From: an uncultured Clostridia bacterium
GTDB taxonomy: Bacteria > Bacillota > Clostridia > Christensenellales > UBA1242
DNA: 64,000 nt
Assembly: GCA_944382715.1 (NCBI GenBank)
Contig: CALWNC010000002.1
Coordinates: 258,738 to 322,737, forward strand
Reading direction: 5' to 3'
Position numbers and translations under genes: made by a program. Below the pieces are notes generated by a model, which saw nothing but the letters and a program-made list of their open reading frames with translations, had not been told where the DNA came from and did not search any database. Positions 54,633 to 63,037 of this stretch are shown piece after piece (the first letter of the stretch is position 1; the number at the start of each line of letters is the position of its first letter).

Positions 54633-56075
54633 ATGAAAAAAACATTAAAATTAGTTGGTATTTTTATTTGTGCATTAACCTTAATTATAGTGGCTAGTAT
54701 ATCCATTTACTTTTTGATTGAGCGAAATAAAACTTACTATATTTATGATGTTAGAATAGTTATGCCAAATCAAGGCTCAAGATATTATATTTATACTGAC
54801 AGTGAAGCTAGTTATAGCCTTATGAAAAATCAAGTTGTTTATATGACTAATGCTGATAGTAACAGGTTTGAAATTGCCGTTTATGCTCATACTTCTACTG
54901 ATACTACAGACATTGAACTTACATCATCAAATAATAGTGTTGCTTCTATTAGTGTAAGAAATGGACACTGTTATGTAGAATACAAACAGGCGGGAGTTGC
55001 TGAAATTACGGCATCTCTTGGTGGGGTAAGTGATAAAATCACTGTTACAGTTTATGATAATATTGCAGAAGAGTTAATAGTATATGATGATGCCTATTAT
55101 GGTGAAGAGTATAAAGAATATTATCCAAATAGAATCGTATCTTATGCAGATAGTAATCTATATTCCTACAATTATGTAGTGTCAAGTTTTACAAATGGAG
55201 AATTTTCTACAAATATAAACAGTGAAAATCTAAGGGTTGAATATGACACGGATATTTTTGAAAATGTTTATATTAACCCAAATAATCAAACACTAAATGT
55301 TCAATGCAAATCTACCTATATTGACGAAGAGGGAAATATTCAAATGATTGATGAAACGAATGATGCTGCAATTTATATTCAATCATTTTACACAATGGGA
55401 AGTGGTTCAAATATAACATATAATGTTGTAAAAAATTATGTTGTAAATGTCCATATTGTTGCCGATACTCCTGAATATTTGCAAGTTGTATTATCAACAA
55501 CTCCTGATTTTAATGATGGTAGTGTATATGTCTACACTCAAAATTATGATGGTCAAGAAATAGATATTGAAAATAAAGATATTGTAGATGAAATTCTTGC
55601 AAATCAAAAAGAAACGACATATCTTTATGCAAACTCAGAACATGAATATTATAATGCATATTTTACAGATAAGGTTTCAACTATTTATATTAGAATTAGA
55701 AAGGTGTATACTAATGGTAATATAGTATATCTAAATCCACTGACAGAGGAAGAAAACCCATTTACTTTGCTTGCGACAAATAATACTAATTTTACCATTT
55801 CTGCAAACCAAAACTATTATGTTTTAAGACTAAATGAAGAGTTTTTTGCAGAAAATGATAGCTTTGTAATAAGTGTTAGTTTAGATGATTATGATTTATC
55901 AAAAGAGTTTTATTTTAGTTACAAATCATTAACGCAAGAAAATATATCATATTTTTATAGCTATAATGAAGAAACAGGTATATATACATATAGTTATTGG
56001 GACCCAAGAACTCGTTATGATAATGAAATTTACGATGCAAGTGGTAATATTGTTGGTTTTTCATATGGAGATTAA
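54633..56075 (+). CDS. Membrane-anchored protein with Ig-like (Big2-type) domain
   Basis: 480 residues. TM or uncleaved signal at about 7-29. Residues about 90-140 read IELTSSNNSVASISVRNGH-YVEYKQAGVAEITASLGG (split), the pattern of a bacterial Ig-like domain. The rest is beta-rich, tyrosine- and asparagine-rich, with no catalytic motif. Probably an extracellular wall- or polymer-associated protein. GGGA ribosome site is weak. The small Smr gene begins two bases after its stop. Confidence 0.68.
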   Translation: MKKTLKLVGIFICALTLIIVASISIYFLIERNKTYYIYDVRIVMPNQGSRYYIYTDSEASYSLMKNQVVYMTNADSNRFEIAVYAHTSTDTTDIELTSSNNSVASISVRNGHCYVEYKQAGVAEITASLGGVSDKITVTVYDNIAEELIVYDDAYYGEEYKEYYPNRIVSYADSNLYSYNYVVSSFTNGEFSTNINSENLRVEYDTDIFENVYINPNNQTLNVQCKSTYIDEEGNIQMIDETNDAAIYIQSFYTMGSGSNITYNVVKNYVVNVHIVADTPEYLQVVLSTTPDFNDGSVYVYTQNYDGQEIDIENKDIVDEILANQKETTYLYANSEHEYYNAYFTDKVSTIYIRIRKVYTNGNIVYLNPLTEEENPFTLLATNNTNFTISANQNYYVLRLNEEFFAENDSFVISVSLDDYDLSKEFYFSYKSLTQENISYFYSYNEETGIYTYSYWDPRTRYDNEIYDASGNIVGFSYGD

Positions 56076-56077
56076 CT

Positions 56078-56341
56078 ATGATTCCAGACGAATTTATAGA
56101 GTATTACTACGGGAAATATAAGCAGATTGATTTACATAATCTCACAAAAGAAGATGCTAAAATTAATTTAATTTATGAGATTGAAAGTCTTGATTCTGAT
56201 ATAAAAGCTCTAGTGGTTGTACATGGTTATCATGGTGGTGTTGTAATAAAAAAAATGGTTCGAGATGAATTTAATCACCCTAGAATAGAAAAAAAGGTTA
56301 ATTTAGATGCTGGCAGAACTATTTACATTTTAAAATACTAA
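56078..56341 (+). CDS. Stand-alone Smr-domain protein
   Basis: 87 residues, nearly all Smr domain. QIDLHNLTKEDAK (about 16-28) matches the L-D-L-H-G motif (N for G here) and VVVHGYHGGVVIKKM (about 46-60) matches the H-G-x-G motif. Smr domains, first seen in MutS2, are nucleases or RNA-binding modules that act on branched DNA or on mRNA of collided ribosomes. Here the domain is free of MutS2. GGAG ribosome site; 2-base gap to the previous gene, so co-transcribed with it. Confidence 0.78.
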   Translation: MIPDEFIEYYYGKYKQIDLHNLTKEDAKINLIYEIESLDSDIKALVVVHGYHGGVVIKKMVRDEFNHPRIEKKVNLDAGRTIYILKY

Positions 56342-56412
56342 GTGCTTTTTATTAAAAAACTATGGTAATTTACATATTTTTGTGTTATAATAACTTATAA
56401 AGGAGGAGATTT

Positions 56413-56610
56413 ATGGAAATTTCCAGAAAAGAATCAATTGTAACTTTCTTTATTAATTTAATATTGTTATTAATTACAATATCATGTATAATAGTTTTAG
56501 AAGGAAGTTTGATATCATTAATTCTTTCATTAATTATTGTAATATTTATATTTGTATCCTCAGTTATCAATTGGAGTTTAAGACATCATAGAGATGATAA
56601 CAATAATTAA
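56413..56610 (+). CDS. Small two-helix membrane protein
   Basis: 65 residues with two hydrophobic helices (about 9-32 and 33-56) and a short charged tail RHHRDDNNN. AAAGGAGGAG gives it one of the best ribosome sites in the window, and TATAAT is 30 bases upstream, followed by its own terminator, so it is a real gene despite its size. Family unknown. Confidence 0.6.
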   Translation: MEISRKESIVTFFINLILLLITISCIIVLEGSLISLILSLIIVIFIFVSSVINWSLRHHRDDNNN

Positions 56611-56621
56611 ATTAAAATTTT

Positions 56622-56673
56622 AGTCCAAGGTAATGAAAATTGTTAAAGATTTTTCTATAGCTTGGACTTTTTA
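56622..56673 (+). terminator. Terminator of the small membrane protein gene
   Basis: AGTCCAAG / CTTGGACT followed by Ts; long loop of about 31 nt. Confidence 0.65.
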
Positions 56674-56735
56674 ATTTTCCATAAAAAACGAATAATTTTA
56701 TTATATTTGGAAACCATTATTTTGAGGTATATTTT

Positions 56736-57326
56736 ATGGAAAAAAAATCTGTTTCTGCAACTTTTTTAGTTATATTTTTAGCTTTGACTTTTTCTGTTAT
56801 AGGAATTTGTTTTTCTGTTTATGTGTATCAGGACACAAAAATTGTTATTGAAAATATAACAATTTCCACAACGGGAATTTCAGTTTATTCTGATAAAGAT
56901 TTACAAAATTCTGCAACTTCTTTAAATTTATCTAATATGGATCTCGGACTTAAACCAGCAACTGGGGAACTTGATAGTGAAACACAAATTCCTTCTACGA
57001 TAACTGATGAGGGAACAAGTGAAGGTTATTATGCAACTGTTTATGTGCCAGCTGGAGTAAATTTTAAAATTACTATAACAAATGTTGTAATTGATACAAA
57101 AGAAAACGAAATTGAGGCTAACAATGAAAGAAAGAACATTTTTATTTCTATTAAAGATATAGAAAATTCAACAAAGTCCATTGAGGAAGAGGTGACAGAA
57201 ATTGCTACTTTTTCAAATGTAACTGAAACGCAAAAATTAACTTTTTTAATTTGGCTAGGTTCTCTTGCGGGAGATGAACTTGTTGGATCAAAAATTTCTT
57301 TTACATTAAACTTTGAAGCTATATAG
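56736..57326 (+). CDS. Anchored extracellular protein, possibly TasA/CalY-like
   Basis: 196 residues. N-terminal hydrophobic segment (about 8-30) and a beta-rich extracellular part. The closing LTFLIWLGSLAGDELVGSK-ISFTLNFEA (split) resembles the end of camelysin/TasA-type domains, but the match is loose, and no SipW-type signal peptidase is nearby. Could be a matrix or surface-fibre subunit; otherwise unknown. GAGG site. Its terminator reaches into the next gene. Confidence 0.5.
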   Translation: MEKKSVSATFLVIFLALTFSVIGICFSVYVYQDTKIVIENITISTTGISVYSDKDLQNSATSLNLSNMDLGLKPATGELDSETQIPSTITDEGTSEGYYATVYVPAGVNFKITITNVVIDTKENEIEANNERKNIFISIKDIENSTKSIEEEVTEIATFSNVTETQKLTFLIWLGSLAGDELVGSKISFTLNFEAI

Positions 57327-57335
57327 TATTATTTT

Positions 57336-57380
57336 AGACCTGTTTCACATACTATTTTTATGAGTAACAGGTCTTTTTTT
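57336..57380 (+). terminator. Terminator whose right arm lies in the next gene
   Basis: AGACCTGTT (57336-57344) pairs perfectly with AACAGGTCT (57366-57374), followed by six more Ts. The 21-nt loop contains the ATG (57360) of the SpoVB-like gene, and the T-run is codons 5-7 of that gene. Confidence 0.82.
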
Positions 57381-58922
57381 AATGGTGCATTAATTTTAAT
57401 TATATTTAATTTAATTGGTAAAGTTTTAGGAGCAATTTACCGTATTCCTCTTGCAGGAATACTTGGTGGAGTTGGAATGGGACAATATCAACTTGTTTTT
57501 CCACTATATTGCTTAATTTTAACAATTTCAACTTCTGGAATTCCCGCAACAATTTCTAAAATGGTTGCTGAGTTTAATACTAAGAAATCATACTCAAATT
57601 CAAGAAGGCTTCTTTGGCTTTCAGTAGTTATATTATCCTTAATTTCAATTTTAGGCTTTATAGCTATTATATTATGTGCTAGAACTATAGCAACACTTCA
57701 AGGAAATCCAGAAAGTTATATTTGTTACTATGGGATTGCTCCAGCAATACTGTTTGTAGGTGTAATTTCTGCATTTAGAGGGTATTTTCAGGGCAACTTA
57801 AAAATGCTCCCAACTGCCATCTCTGGACTAATTGAACAAATTTTTAAAATGACTTTTGGTTTAACTCTCGCTTATCGTTTTTCAGAATATGGGGTGTCAG
57901 CTTCTGTCTTTGGTGCTCTTGTAGGTACTTCTATTAGTGAAATCTTTTCATTTTTATTTTTATTTGTGTATTATATTGTATATTCAAAAAAGCAAAAATA
58001 CGAAAATACCGAAACTTTATCTCGCAGAGTCTTGGGAAAAGAACTTATGAGATTGTCTATTCCAGTAACTATTGGTGGGCTAATATCTCCAATTACTTCA
58101 ATGGTAGATAGTTTTTTGGTTGTAAATTTACTTATGTTAATTGGCTTTACAAGCAAATCTGCAACTGGACTTTTAGGACTTCAAGCAGGCGTAGTTGAAC
58201 CTTTAATAAATTTACCAGTAGTTATTTCAATTTCTATTGGTACGGCAATCTTGCCAAATATTAGCAGTATGCTAGCAAGTGATTCAAGAGAGAATGTTAA
58301 TGAAATGATAAAAAAATCATTTCAAATATCTCTATGTATTTCAATAGCCTTTGCACTTTGTTATGTAATTTTTGGAAAACAAATTCTATACTTTTTGTAT
58401 CATAACTCATTTACTGAATTTGAACTAATGATTGCAACAAAACTCTTATTTTTGGCGAGCCTAAATATTTTGTTTTTATCCCTTGTTCAAGTTTCAGCTG
58501 GTATACTTCAGGGTATGGGTAAGCCAAATTATACCGTAAAATCACTTTTAATTGGGTGTATTGTAAAGATAATTGTAGAAGTTGTTTTGGTTTCTTTGCC
58601 ATCAGTTAATATTTATGGTGCAACCATTTCGGCAGGTGTTTGTTATCTAGTTGTATTTATACTAGATTATAGACACATAAAACGACTTACTGGGGTTAAT
58701 TTGTGGCAAATCTATAAATCAGTCGCAATTCAAGAGTTTATTGTGTGTCTTTTTGCATTTTTTGGAAATGCACTTTTTGAGTTGTTTTTCAGTAAAACAA
58801 TATCTATGTTTCTTGCAGGTGCAATTTCAGTATTTGTATTTTTACTAACATACTATTTATTTTTTATAAATAAAAAAGCTGTATCTACTAAAAAATTTTT
58901 CAAAAATATTGAAACTAAGTAG
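57360..58922 (+). CDS. SpoVB/MurJ-type MOP-superfamily lipid flippase
   Basis: 520 residues and about 14 membrane helices. KVLGAIYRIPLAGILG-GMGQYQLVFPLY (split, about 20-50), TISTSGIPATISKMVAE and FRGYFQGNLKMLPTAIS are signatures of the SpoVB/YtgP group. Members flip lipid-linked wall precursors; SpoVB itself serves spore cortex synthesis, while relatives such as YtgP/MurJ work in growing cells, so the role here is open. The start is secure from family alignment memory (SFFNGALIL), but no ribosome site exists and the ATG lies in the loop of the upstream terminator; TACTAT lies 4 nt before the ATG. Confidence 0.85.
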   Translation: MSNRSFFNGALILIIFNLIGKVLGAIYRIPLAGILGGVGMGQYQLVFPLYCLILTISTSGIPATISKMVAEFNTKKSYSNSRRLLWLSVVILSLISILGFIAIILCARTIATLQGNPESYICYYGIAPAILFVGVISAFRGYFQGNLKMLPTAISGLIEQIFKMTFGLTLAYRFSEYGVSASVFGALVGTSISEIFSFLFLFVYYIVYSKKQKYENTETLSRRVLGKELMRLSIPVTIGGLISPITSMVDSFLVVNLLMLIGFTSKSATGLLGLQAGVVEPLINLPVVISISIGTAILPNISSMLASDSRENVNEMIKKSFQISLCISIAFALCYVIFGKQILYFLYHNSFTEFELMIATKLLFLASLNILFLSLVQVSAGILQGMGKPNYTVKSLLIGCIVKIIVEVVLVSLPSVNIYGATISAGVCYLVVFILDYRHIKRLTGVNLWQIYKSVAIQEFIVCLFAFFGNALFELFFSKTISMFLAGAISVFVFLLTYYLFFINKKAVSTKKFFKNIETK

Positions 58923-58937
58923 CCTTTTTGCTATAAT
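58909..58937 (+). promoter_or_regulatory. Promoter of dusB giving a predicted leaderless mRNA
   Basis: TTGAAA, 17-bp spacer, TATAAT; 6 nt from the -10 box to the ATG at 58944. The -35 box is within the last codons of the upstream gene. Confidence 0.75.
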
Positions 58938-58943
58938 TTTTAT

Positions 58944-59921
58944 ATGAGTTTATTCATTAAAAATGTTGAATTAAAATCAAGGTTTATTCTCGCTCCGATG
59001 GCTGGTTATACAGATTTTGCCTTTAGAAAAATGTGCCAAGACTATGGTGCAGGTCTAGTTTGTACGGAAATGGTCAGTAGTAATGCTCTTCACTATAAAA
59101 ACAAAAAAACTGAAGATTTATTATATAGCTTAGAGGGAGAATCACCAAAAGCAGTTCAGTTATTTGGTCATAGTCCAGAAATTATGGCTGAGGCAGTTAA
59201 AAATCCACTTCTAAGTGATTTTGATATAATTGATATTAATATGGGTTGTCCTGCACGCAAAATAGTTTCAAATGGCGATGGTTCAGCTCTTTTGAATGAT
59301 TTTGAACTTGCAAGGAAAATTATTGAAAGCTGTGTAAGTGCAACTGATAAGCCCGTAACAGTCAAACTTAGAATTGGCTATACAAATGAAAATATTGTAG
59401 CTGTAGAATTTGCTAAAATGTGTGAAGAGGCTGGGGCATCTGCAATTACGGTTCATGGTAGAACAACTGTTCAAGGTTATTCAGGTGCAATTAATTTAGA
59501 TGTTATTAAAAAGGTTAAAGAAAGCGTAAACATTCCAGTTTTTTCTAGTGGAGATTGCAGGTCAGTTGATGACGCAATTGCCATTTTTAATAAGACAAAT
59601 GTTGATGGTATAATGATAGGTAGAGGTGCACTTGGTAAACCTGAAATTTTTGAAGAATTAAATAAATATTTTTATGGCATTACCCCAGATCTGAGTGGTG
59701 AATTTAAATTGGAAAATCCTAGTTACAAATACAATCAAATAATGTTTCATTACAATACACTTATGAGAAAATATGAAGAAAGCTTTGTAGTAAAATTTAT
59801 GCGCTCACATTTGGCTTATTATTTAAGTGGAAAATACAAAAATTCTTCAGAACTAGTTAAACTACTAAAAATGGAAAAAATTGCAGAAATTCTAAATGAA
59901 TTAAGCAAAATAGTAAAATAA
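58944..59921 (+). CDS. dusB: tRNA-dihydrouridine synthase (DusB-type)
   Basis: 325 residues. FMN-binding APMAGYTDFAFR at the N-terminus, TEMVSS, QLFGHSPE, the catalytic-cysteine motif INMGCPARKIV (C near 101), KLRIGYT, VHGRTTVQGYSG and GIMIGRGALGKPEIF. It reduces uridine to dihydrouridine in tRNA D-loops. No Shine-Dalgarno sequence is present, and the promoter predicts that the mRNA starts at the ATG. No obvious terminator follows; the pgk promoter begins within 25 bases. Confidence 0.92.
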   Translation: MSLFIKNVELKSRFILAPMAGYTDFAFRKMCQDYGAGLVCTEMVSSNALHYKNKKTEDLLYSLEGESPKAVQLFGHSPEIMAEAVKNPLLSDFDIIDINMGCPARKIVSNGDGSALLNDFELARKIIESCVSATDKPVTVKLRIGYTNENIVAVEFAKMCEEAGASAITVHGRTTVQGYSGAINLDVIKKVKESVNIPVFSSGDCRSVDDAIAIFNKTNVDGIMIGRGALGKPEIFEELNKYFYGITPDLSGEFKLENPSYKYNQIMFHYNTLMRKYEESFVVKFMRSHLAYYLSGKYKNSSELVKLLKMEKIAEILNELSKIVK

Positions 59922-59930
59922 TCAGAAAAA

Positions 59931-59946
59931 ATTGTTAGCTAACAAT
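59931..59946 (+). promoter_or_regulatory. Perfect 16-bp palindrome beside the pgk promoter
   Basis: ATTGTTAGCTAACAAT is a complete inverted repeat whose last base is the first T of the -35 box. Position and symmetry suggest an operator. The half-site spacing differs from the usual Rex operator (2 bp between TTGTTA and TAACAA rather than 6). Confidence 0.55.
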
Positions 59947-59975
59947 TGACAATGTAACTAGATTTTTATTATAAT
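59946..59975 (+). promoter_or_regulatory. Sigma-A promoter of pgk-tpiA
   Basis: TTGACA, 18-bp spacer, TATAAT, about 55 bp before the pgk start. Confidence 0.7.
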
Positions 59976-60030
59976 TGTAGTGCATAAATTTGCAATAATA
60001 TTTAATTAAATTTGTAAGAGGGAAGTTGTT

Positions 60031-61287
60031 ATGAAGAAAACTTTTAAAGATATTGATGTTAGCGGAAAGAGAGTCTTTGTCCGTGTAGATTTTAATGTTC
60101 CACAAGATGAGAGTGGCAATATTACTGATGATACTAGAATTCGTGCCGCAATTCCTACAATTAAGTACCTAGTAAACCAAAATGCAAAGGTAATTTTGTG
60201 TTCACATCTTGGTAGGCCAAAGGGCGTCGTAAATGAGAAATATTCTCTTGCACCAGTTGCTGAGAGATTATCTCAACTTTTAGATCAACCTGTAACACTT
60301 GCAAAAGATGTTATTGGTGAATCTGCAAAGGAACTTACAAGCAATATGAAAGAGAGAGAAATTGTAATGCTTGAAAATGTTCGATTCCATGCAGAAGAAG
60401 AAAAAAATGATGATGCATTTGCTAGAGAACTAGCTTCTATGGCAGATGTTTATGTTAATGATGCTTTTGGTACAGCTCATAGGGCGCATGCATCTACAGC
60501 AGGCATTGCTAAATATTTACCAGCAGTTGCAGGTTTTTTAATGGACAGTGAAATAGTTGCCTTAACAAGCGTTACGGAAAATCCTAAGAAGCCTTTAGTT
60601 GTAATTTTAGGTGGAGCAAAGGTTTCAGATAAAATTGGAGTAATATCTGCTCTAATGACGAAAGCAAATACAATTTTGATTGGTGGCGCAATGGCGAATA
60701 CTTTTCTAGTTGCAGAGGGTTATGATGTAGGTTTTTCAAAATATGAAGAAGATAAGGTAGAAGTTGCAAAAGAAATTATGGAAAAGGCTGAAAGCCTTAA
60801 TGTTAAACTTGTACTACCTGTTGATGTTGTGGCAGGTAATGAATTTTCACCAAATGCTAAGAGAAAAACTTTTGCTGTAAATGAGATTGAAAAGAATTAT
60901 CAAGCACTTGATATAGGCAAAAAAACTTGTAAGCTTTTTGCAAAAGAAATTAAAAATGCAAAAACCATTATTTGGAATGGACCTATGGGTGTTTGTGAAT
61001 TTGAAAAGTTCCAAAAGGGAACACTTGCAGTTGCAAAGGCAGTAGCTAAGTCTGGTGCTATTTCCGTTGTTGGAGGTGGAGATAGCGTAGCAGCAATTCA
61101 AAAATTGGGCTTTGCCGATAAGGTTACGCATTTATCAACTGGTGGTGGTGCAACTCTTGAATTTTTAGAGGGGGCAAATCTTCCAGGTGTTTCTATGTTA
61201 CTTGATAAAGATGACGATTCAAATAAAGTAAAAACTCCAGATTTCTCTGAGATTGATAACAAGACTATAAATGGCTTAAAAAAATAA
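60031..61287 (+). CDS. pgk: Phosphoglycerate kinase
   Basis: 418 residues. VFVRVDFNVPQ (substrate loop), SHLGRPKG, ENVRFH, VNDAFGTAHRAHAST, GGAKVSDKIG, and the nucleotide-binding GGGDSVAA and LSTGGGATLEFLEG. The C-terminus extends about 20 residues beyond typical PGKs (ending KTINGLKK). Glycolytic ATP formation from 1,3-bisphosphoglycerate. GAGGGAAG ribosome site. Followed at 17 bases by tpiA; gapA is not in this cluster. Confidence 0.97.
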   Translation: MKKTFKDIDVSGKRVFVRVDFNVPQDESGNITDDTRIRAAIPTIKYLVNQNAKVILCSHLGRPKGVVNEKYSLAPVAERLSQLLDQPVTLAKDVIGESAKELTSNMKEREIVMLENVRFHAEEEKNDDAFARELASMADVYVNDAFGTAHRAHASTAGIAKYLPAVAGFLMDSEIVALTSVTENPKKPLVVILGGAKVSDKIGVISALMTKANTILIGGAMANTFLVAEGYDVGFSKYEEDKVEVAKEIMEKAESLNVKLVLPVDVVAGNEFSPNAKRKTFAVNEIEKNYQALDIGKKTCKLFAKEIKNAKTIIWNGPMGVCEFEKFQKGTLAVAKAVAKSGAISVVGGGDSVAAIQKLGFADKVTHLSTGGGATLEFLEGANLPGVSMLLDKDDDSNKVKTPDFSEIDNKTINGLKK

Positions 61288-61304
61288 TATTAAAGGTGAA
61301 GATT

Positions 61305-62036
61305 ATGAAGCAAAAGGAAAAATATATTGTAGCTAACTGGAAAATGAATAATGATTTCTCTGATATTCCAGTCTTTGTTAAATATTTAAAAAAATATGCT
61401 AAAAATCAAGATAACTTAGTTGTTTGTGTTCCTTCAGTTATGATAAAAACATTTGCAGAGGAATCTAAAAAAACATTAGTAGAAACTGGAGCACAAAATT
61501 GTTACTTTAAAGATAAGGGTGCATTTACTGGTGAAATTTCTCCAAATATGGTAAAAAGTGCAGGTGCAACTTATGTTATTATTGGACACAGTGAAAGACG
61601 TCAAATTTTTGGTGAAACAAACGAACTTATTAATAGAAAAATATCTGCGTGTTTAACTGTTGGGTTAAAGGTAATTTTCTGTGTAGGGGAAACACTAGAG
61701 GAAAAGTCAAAGTATAAATCTGTACTAAAAAAACAACTTCTTGAAGGTTTAACAGCAATTAATGATTTAAGTAATGTTATTGTTGCTTATGAACCTGTTT
61801 GGGCTATTGGTACTGGTAAGGTTGCTACAACGGCTGATATTGAAAAGGTTCATTTATATATAAAAGATACTGTAAAAGAAAATATGGGGGTTGATGTTCC
61901 CGTACTCTATGGTGGGAGTGTAAAACCTCTCAACAGCACTGAAATACTTGCCTTAGATTCAGTTGATGGCGTTTTAATAGGTGGTGCTAGCTTAAAAGCA
62001 GAGGATTTTGTAAAAATTGCTGAAAGTAGAGGATAA
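61305..62036 (+). CDS. tpiA: Triosephosphate isomerase
   Basis: 243 residues. VANWKMN (catalytic K), GHSERR (catalytic H near 93), AYEPVWAIGTGKVA (catalytic E, loop 6) and YGGSVKPLN / GVLIGGASL. A GTG nine bases upstream is also in frame, but the ATG at 61305, preceded by AAGGTGA, fits the family. Directly downstream of pgk in the same operon, giving the two central steps of lower glycolysis. Confidence 0.97.
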   Translation: MKQKEKYIVANWKMNNDFSDIPVFVKYLKKYAKNQDNLVVCVPSVMIKTFAEESKKTLVETGAQNCYFKDKGAFTGEISPNMVKSAGATYVIIGHSERRQIFGETNELINRKISACLTVGLKVIFCVGETLEEKSKYKSVLKKQLLEGLTAINDLSNVIVAYEPVWAIGTGKVATTADIEKVHLYIKDTVKENMGVDVPVLYGGSVKPLNSTEILALDSVDGVLIGGASLKAEDFVKIAESRG

Positions 62037-62040
62037 CATT

Positions 62041-62271
62041 ATGAATATCTTGTTAAATATTATGTCGCTACTACTAGAACAAAATGAAATTGAAAAACGA
62101 CTTACTTCAATTGGCTTAGTTATTTTGGTAATTCTATTTTTAGTTCTAGTTATAGATTCGGTTGTTAAAGAAAGATTTGTTCCAAAAAGTGGGCTTGTAA
62201 GGGGTATTATTTTGGTTTGTATACTTTTAGCAATCGGAACTTTAATTTTAATTAGAATTTACTATAAATAA
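62041..62271 (+). CDS. Small two-helix membrane protein after tpiA
   Basis: 76 residues with hydrophobic helices at about 23-42 and 55-72 separated by a short basic loop (KERFVPKSG). GAGGA lies at the tpiA stop, 4 bases before the ATG region, so it belongs to the pgk-tpiA transcript. No family recognised. Confidence 0.6.
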   Translation: MNILLNIMSLLLEQNEIEKRLTSIGLVILVILFLVLVIDSVVKERFVPKSGLVRGIILVCILLAIGTLILIRIYYK

Positions 62272-62272
62272 C

Positions 62273-62301
62273 TTGATATTTGCAAAATTATATGTTATAA
62301 T
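62273..62301 (+). promoter_or_regulatory. Sigma-A promoter of secG
   Basis: TTGATA, 17-bp spacer, TATAAT, 21 bp before the ATG. Confidence 0.75.
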
Positions 62302-62322
62302 TCATTTGTTTTGGAGGATTTT

Positions 62323-62664
62323 ATGTTACATAGTATTTCAAGTTTCATATGTGCGGTTGGTTCTAATGACGAGCAACAGGCTACTGCTGATTGGATTGTT
62401 AGATCTTTTCCAATTATTAAAATTGTTTTAGTTTGTATTTTGACAATTCTTGCCATTGCCATGATTATATTTGTACTTTTGCAAAAGAGCAATACAAATG
62501 GTATTTCGGCAATTTCTGGTCAGACTGACACATTTTACAATAAAAATAAGGGTGCAACATTACAGGGGAAGGTTAAAGTTCTTACAATTATAGATGCAGT
62601 TTGTATATTGGTTGTTTGTATTACCTATTTGATATTAAATACAATATTCCAAGGATTTATTTAA
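62323..62664 (+). CDS. secG: Preprotein translocase subunit SecG
   Basis: 113 residues with two helices (about 35-55 and 90-110). FVLLQKSNTNGISAISGQTDTFYNKNK (about 53-79, written in part) is the SecG loop signature, though an N-terminal extension of about 30 residues is unusual. SecG joins SecYE to speed protein export. The start is the ATG at 62323, after TTGGAGGATTTT; an in-frame TTG at 62311 is the ribosome site itself. Own promoter and terminator. Confidence 0.85.
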   Translation: MLHSISSFICAVGSNDEQQATADWIVRSFPIIKIVLVCILTILAIAMIIFVLLQKSNTNGISAISGQTDTFYNKNKGATLQGKVKVLTIIDAVCILVVCITYLILNTIFQGFI

Positions 62665-62666
62665 AA

Positions 62667-62695
62667 AGAAACATAACGAAAGTTATGTTTTTTTT
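62667..62695 (+). terminator. Terminator of secG
   Basis: AAACATAAC / GTTATGTTT with a GAAA tetraloop and T-run. Confidence 0.88.
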
Positions 62696-62746
62696 ATGTA
62701 TAAAATTATTACTCTCTGCAAAGAATAATTTTAGAAGGAGAAAAAT

Positions 62747-62974
62747 ATGATAATAGCAAATATTATTGCACTTTGCGTGCTAATTTTAGGTTCATTTAAC
62801 TGGCTTTTAGTTGGGGTATTTTCTTGGAATTTATTGACCTGGATTTTTGGAACAGGTGTCTTTGTTAGAATTTTATATGCACTTGTTGGACTTGCTGGAA
62901 TTTGGATGCTTATTCAACTTTGTGTTAGAAGACAAAGACTATTTTCAAAAGATGATACTATGCAAAATAAATAA
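62747..62974 (+). CDS. DUF378 small membrane protein
   Basis: 75 residues with two helices. NWLLVGVFSWNLLTWIFG and RILYALVGLAGIWML are the DUF378 (YuzA-like) signatures, at the usual length. Function unknown. AGGAG site; its own terminator follows. Confidence 0.85.
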   Translation: MIIANIIALCVLILGSFNWLLVGVFSWNLLTWIFGTGVFVRILYALVGLAGIWMLIQLCVRRQRLFSKDDTMQNK

Positions 62975-63000
62975 TTTTACATAGACAATTTTAAACAATA

Positions 63001-63031
63001 AAATAGGAAATTCTTTTTCCTATTTTTTTTT
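63001..63031 (+). terminator. Terminator of the DUF378 gene
   Basis: AAATAGGAA / TTCCTATTT with a 7-nt loop and a long T-run. Confidence 0.82.
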
Positions 63032-63037
63032 ATTGTT

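Noticed and set aside
59931..59946. Rex (NADH-sensing repressor) operator before pgk
   Set aside because: The half-sites fit TTGTTA/TAACAA but are 2 bp apart, not the 6 bp of known Rex sites; kept only as an unnamed palindrome.
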